A stretch of 64,000 nt of DNA from Alentia gelatinosa (lineage: Eukaryota > Annelida > Polychaeta > Phyllodocida > Polynoidae): the NCBI GenBank assembly GCA_950022655.1, contig OX465588.1, positions 25,653,525 through 25,717,524 on the forward strand. The letters are read 5' to 3'. Shown in pieces: positions 60,200 through 64,000 of this stretch (the stretch's first letter is position 1; every line of letters starts with the position of its first letter). The notes beneath the pieces were generated by a model that had not been told where the DNA came from, did no database searches, and saw only the letters and a program-made list of their open reading frames with translations. A program made the position numbers and the translations under genes.

Positions 60200-60895
60200 A
60201 GCCCCCCCCCCCCCCTCCGTCCGCTCCTCGCCGCTTCCACTCACCCAGACACGGTAGCGTACATGTGTAAAATCTCACTGTGACACTGACAGCCTACTTG
60301 CCCTACGAGGAATGTCAGACAACTGACCGAAATCTCAACTGACACACTCCTATGTCGGACAACTGACACACCAAGTGAGACAACTGACACAATGTCGCGC
60401 TCGCGGGAAACTCCGTAACTAAAAACGGGGAATTCGCATTTTACCTTTCGTAAATCAAAATGTAAACTTAATGACTGTTTCACACATGTATCCAGCTATC
60501 TATTAGTCATTATATGGTGTTCCTATGCTAAATATTCACAGAGTTATGATCTGAGATGTACCCGATGTATACACAGCCCCCTGGCCGCCCGGGTATCATT
60601 CAAACTTAGATAACTTTGATGACAAAATTGGATTTTTCAGATAGAAAAACATAATGAAATGAAAAGATATTTGAGGATATAATTTCTATGTGTATGATAT
60701 GCATATCCACCAAGTTTCATAGTCTTATTACGCTCGTTTGCTTTAGATTTTGCCATATAAAATGACTGACACAAGGGTGAGACAACTGACCAGCGAGACA
60801 ACTGACACACTGTTTTCGCGTATGTCACTTGTCCTGTGTCAGTTGAGATTTTGGTCAGTTGTCCCGCCCCCCCCCCCCCCCCCCTAAGAGTACTA
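60200..60895. mobile_element. TGACACA-rich foldback element in TACO1/NOM1 spacer
   Basis: The block GACAACTGACCGAAATCTC with CAACTGACACA (60316-60346) is repeated in inverted form at 60835-60863, and many CAACTGACACA or GAGACAACTGAC motifs fill both halves. Long poly-C runs lie just outside (60202-60216 and 60866-60885). Boundaries are approximate; the family is unknown. Confidence 0.65.
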
Positions 60896-61785
60896 GGCCA
60901 GCTACAGGACAACATATGTCAGGGTAAGAGTGAGGGTCACATTGTTATGAACGTCATTACACTGTAAATGTAATTTTTGAGTGTTAGTTGGCTAGCCTGC
61001 CCTGTCCGCGCGTGGGGAGGCCGAGAAGTGTTGTGACCGGGAGATTGTGGTGAGGATTGACTGTGAACTGTATTTCCTTTAGGCTTTAGTCCGAGAGGCT
61101 CACTATGTTTAGCGGTGCAGACAGTCAGAGTGCACACCCATAGAGCTCTAGGCAAACTGGTCAACCAGATTGGTATATCTCAGATCAGCAGGCGTTTTGC
61201 ATATAAATAGAGGTAGAATCTTTCTAATTTTGTGGCAGACAGCTTTCTGAGGCAAAATGCAGTAAAATGAGTACTGAAAATGTTGTGTGTATGGAAAGAA
61301 TTGTATATTGGTTGATGTATGACCCAGAAGAACTTCGCAAGGAGAAAGGGAAATAAAAATTTAAACAAAAAAAACCCAGTAATTCCCTACCTTTGCATTA
61401 GTTCTAAATAATATAACAGCCAATGTTTGTAAAATTCATGTCAATGCATTCTGCAGTTGGGAGATTTTACAAGAAGTTGGTATCAAATGCGCATCTATGA
61501 TCCCATACAGGGGTTTGCCAGGAACCAGTTTATCAAGTATGGCCGACATGAGTAAGAAGTGGTGAAATGAGTTTTACTATACCCATGCCGTATATATACT
61601 GTAAATACGCACCCTTTCGGCATATAAAACGATTTTTTTTAAATCCCTAAATGACTCGGCTTATAAGCAGGGTTTTGCGGTAGGTTTAGAGGCTTTACCT
61701 GTCGTGATTGACTGCTCTTATTTAAATTGCTATTAATTGATATACACTTAACTTTTTCAGTTTTGGTAACGGCTATTATCAGTGG
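60896..61785. other. NOM1 upstream region
   Basis: No gene. A pyrimidine-rich acceptor (CTTTTTCAG ending 61760) lies just before the NOM1 start codon, so a 5' UTR exon probably lies upstream, possibly near the GC-richer 60995-61160. Confidence 0.5.
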
Positions 61786-64000
61786 ATGAATATGAAGGGT
61801 ACTAAGCGGAAAAAATCGAGCTCAGAGCCGGACAATATCAAGCGATGGCGATCAGAAATGAGCGTTTACACAGGAGAGGAGGAGAGGCCTCAAAAGCCGA
61901 AAAAGAAGGAATTAAAACAACTGACAAGAAAAGAGAAACGGAGAGAAGGTCGGAAACTGAAAAAGATGCGTCAGGATGCTTTCCGCAAACATACAGCGGT
62001 GAGGTTGAATTTTCACCCGTTTCGTAAACAGAAAGTTATAGTAATGAACAATGTTACCAGTACACCTTGATCTCAACGGGTGCGACTTGTTCCAATATCG
62101 TTATCATGATACACACACAGTATTTATTACCACGCACTTCACCCGTCTGAGTTCTGTTTGATTCGATACATATTTTTTATACTGATTGTTCAAATAAATT
62201 TTCAACATTTGTATTAGTTGTGATAAGGAATTAATTCAATTATACAATATATGTTTGTACTTGTATATTCTTATATGTTTTCTTTATTTCCAGATGCCAA
62301 CACACGAAAGTCTCGAAGGAGAACGGAAAGATAAGATAAAGGTGATCGAAAAATTAAGGGTAAGAAAGGAAAAGCGAAAGCGAAATCGAGCGAATAAGAA
62401 AGCAAGACATGAAGCTGAGAAAAAGGTAAATTTTACTCTCTTAATTTCGTCTTGTGTTGTAATATCTTAAATAGATAATATATGTGTACATATTCATTGT
62501 CCTGAGTTCAGTTTTCGTTTAATAGTAAGACAAAATGGAGACACTGATTTATCCTCATGTCTGTGTTTTCTTTCAGGAAGAAGAAGAAAAGCAAAATCAA
62601 TACGATGAAGAAAGTGCTGCAGATGATAAAGTAATCAAACAACTAGAAAAGCAAATGAAGATGAACAAACGCAAGAGTAAAACTTTACCACAGTCTTTCC
62701 AAAACGACGGACTTGATTGTATCCCTTTAGTACAACATTACTTCTTTGGTCATAATTCTGTAAGTTATAGTTCTGTGTGTCATCATATCGAGATGCATTG
62801 GTAAGATGTATGAGTATAGTACTCAATGTAGAGGTAAAGCATCTTCCCAAAAGTTACCAAATGGCTAACCCACATAGATTAACGAGGAAACTTACAAATG
62901 TTAGATTTTGAATCAACTGAAAATCAAACAAAATTATAAGGTAATCAGTTTTTATAGATTTATTGCAGTGAAATAAAAAGTTTTCAGAGAGGTGGAGAAT
63001 TAGTTTCCACTATGCATTATATGTATGTGTATTAAGATAGACTAACTGGGTCCGGTAACAGGTTCATTTTGTGCCACAGTCAATCAGAGATAAAGATGTG
63101 AAGTTTTATCATTATTTGTAGCAGTTGTCACATTTCCAGTTTAAAGTCTACGGCGCACGACATTAGAGACATTTACACAGCCATTTACAGTTTATACCGA
63201 AAGTGGTACTGTAGCTATGTAGAAACCCCCTCCACAAATTTGATAATTTCGTTCCTAATTGCTGCAACTATCAAATTACTATTGTTGTCGGTTAGTGTGA
63301 CTTACTTCCATTTAAGTAAATTTGATTGGGGTAAGTAATACTCTTACTGCAATGTTGTAATTGATGTCATTCCTTAACTGTCGTAAAGTCATACTGAATG
63401 TCCTAGACTCAGACAACCTGAAGGGTGTCTTAGATGACGAAGATGAGGACTTGACCTCGCCACTACTCGACGAGGACAGCGGTGAGTAGGAGTTGACAAA
63501 TACCTTAAGGAATCCCACAACTAGTTGTAGCAAACGCTGCATTATTGTGGCGCTAATTGTCTAAAATAGTGTCTGTGTACACGGTCCTTGCAGGCAAAAT
63601 ACAATTGTTTCTTAGTTATACTCTATTTTCATTGATAATTAAAGAAGGTAGCTTGTTTCGGGTTCTCTGACTTCTCTGTTTCTTCTTCTCATTTGTATCT
63701 ATTGCAATATTAATGTCTTTTGAATGGGCCATATATATACTTCTGGATCAATAATAAATTTCCCAATTCGTTTTGCGAGCATGGATATTATTCAGATTTC
63801 GAGATGATACAATTTGCTTTAAATGAATTACACGCCTAATATAGTGATATTAATATGTATTTGTCAATGTATGATTCCGTCATCTTCTAGGTGACGAGGA
63901 GGACTTTGATGTGGGTGATGAGGCATTAGAGGACAGCGAGTTAGAAGATTCAGACACAGAGCACCCAGTGCCGGATGTTACAGGAACACCGACAGAAGAT
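61786..64000 (+). CDS. NOM1: Nucleolar MIF4G-domain protein 1, N-terminal part
   Basis: A nucleolar protein (yeast Sgd1 homologue) involved in small-subunit pre-rRNA processing; it binds eIF4A-type helicases through MIF4G and MA3 domains. Exons seen: 61786-61998, 62294-62425, 62577-62718, 63389-63481 and 63891 to the window end, all GT-AG with matching phases (0, 0, 1, 1). The first two exons encode a strongly basic tail (KRKKSSSEP, KELKQLTRKEKRREGRKLKK). The third holds the family landmark KVIKQLEKQMKMNKRKSK followed by LPQSFQNDGLD (human REIRKLERCLGLNKRKKK, PLSFARDGLD), joined across the intron to FILNVLDSDNLKG. An acidic stretch (LDDEDEDLTSPLLDEDSG, DEEDFDVGDEALEDSE) follows. The MIF4G and MA3 domains lie beyond the window. 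Confidence 0.88.

Overview
This is an animal nuclear genome window. It has spliceosomal GT-AG introns, an AT-rich background, a dense load of eukaryotic transposons and three conserved metazoan genes. The Penelope-like, L1/Tx1-like and Ty3/gypsy elements, the many foldback MITEs and the intron-rich BBS12 suggest a marine invertebrate, perhaps a mollusc or other lophotrochozoan. The species cannot be named from the sequence, and all homology calls rest on remembered family sequences, not searches.

Layout. 1-32.8 kb is gene-poor and repeat-rich. It holds a 2.2-kb array of 42-bp units with an 878-bp higher-order period, a 32-bp minisatellite, several foldback elements, a nearly complete Penelope-like retroelement (12944-17567, flanked by 17-bp target duplications) and a nested foldback cluster at 29.8-30.8 kb. 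At 32878-34212 lies an intronless, GC-rich gene for a beta-propeller-like protein with an N-myristoylation signal and a C-terminal SOCS box. 34-43 kb holds more MITEs, a polypurine tract and a degenerate LINE fragment.

43-64 kb is the conserved gene block. A BBS12 orthologue (+, 43352-53337) is split into at least ten coding exons, with a young, internally deleted gypsy-type LTR element in intron 1 and a tandem array built from an exon end plus its splice donor in its last intron. It is tail-to-tail with TACO1 (-, 54711-59587, five exons). TACO1 is head-to-head with the 5' part of NOM1 (+, 61786 to beyond the window end). Their shared spacer holds an ETS/YY1-type promoter next to TACO1 and a foldback element.

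Function. The genes belong to unrelated processes: ciliary chaperonin/BBSome assembly (BBS12), mitochondrial COX1 translation (TACO1), nucleolar ribosome biogenesis (NOM1) and probable cullin-RING ubiquitin ligase targeting (SOCS-box protein). No operon-like cooperation is implied.
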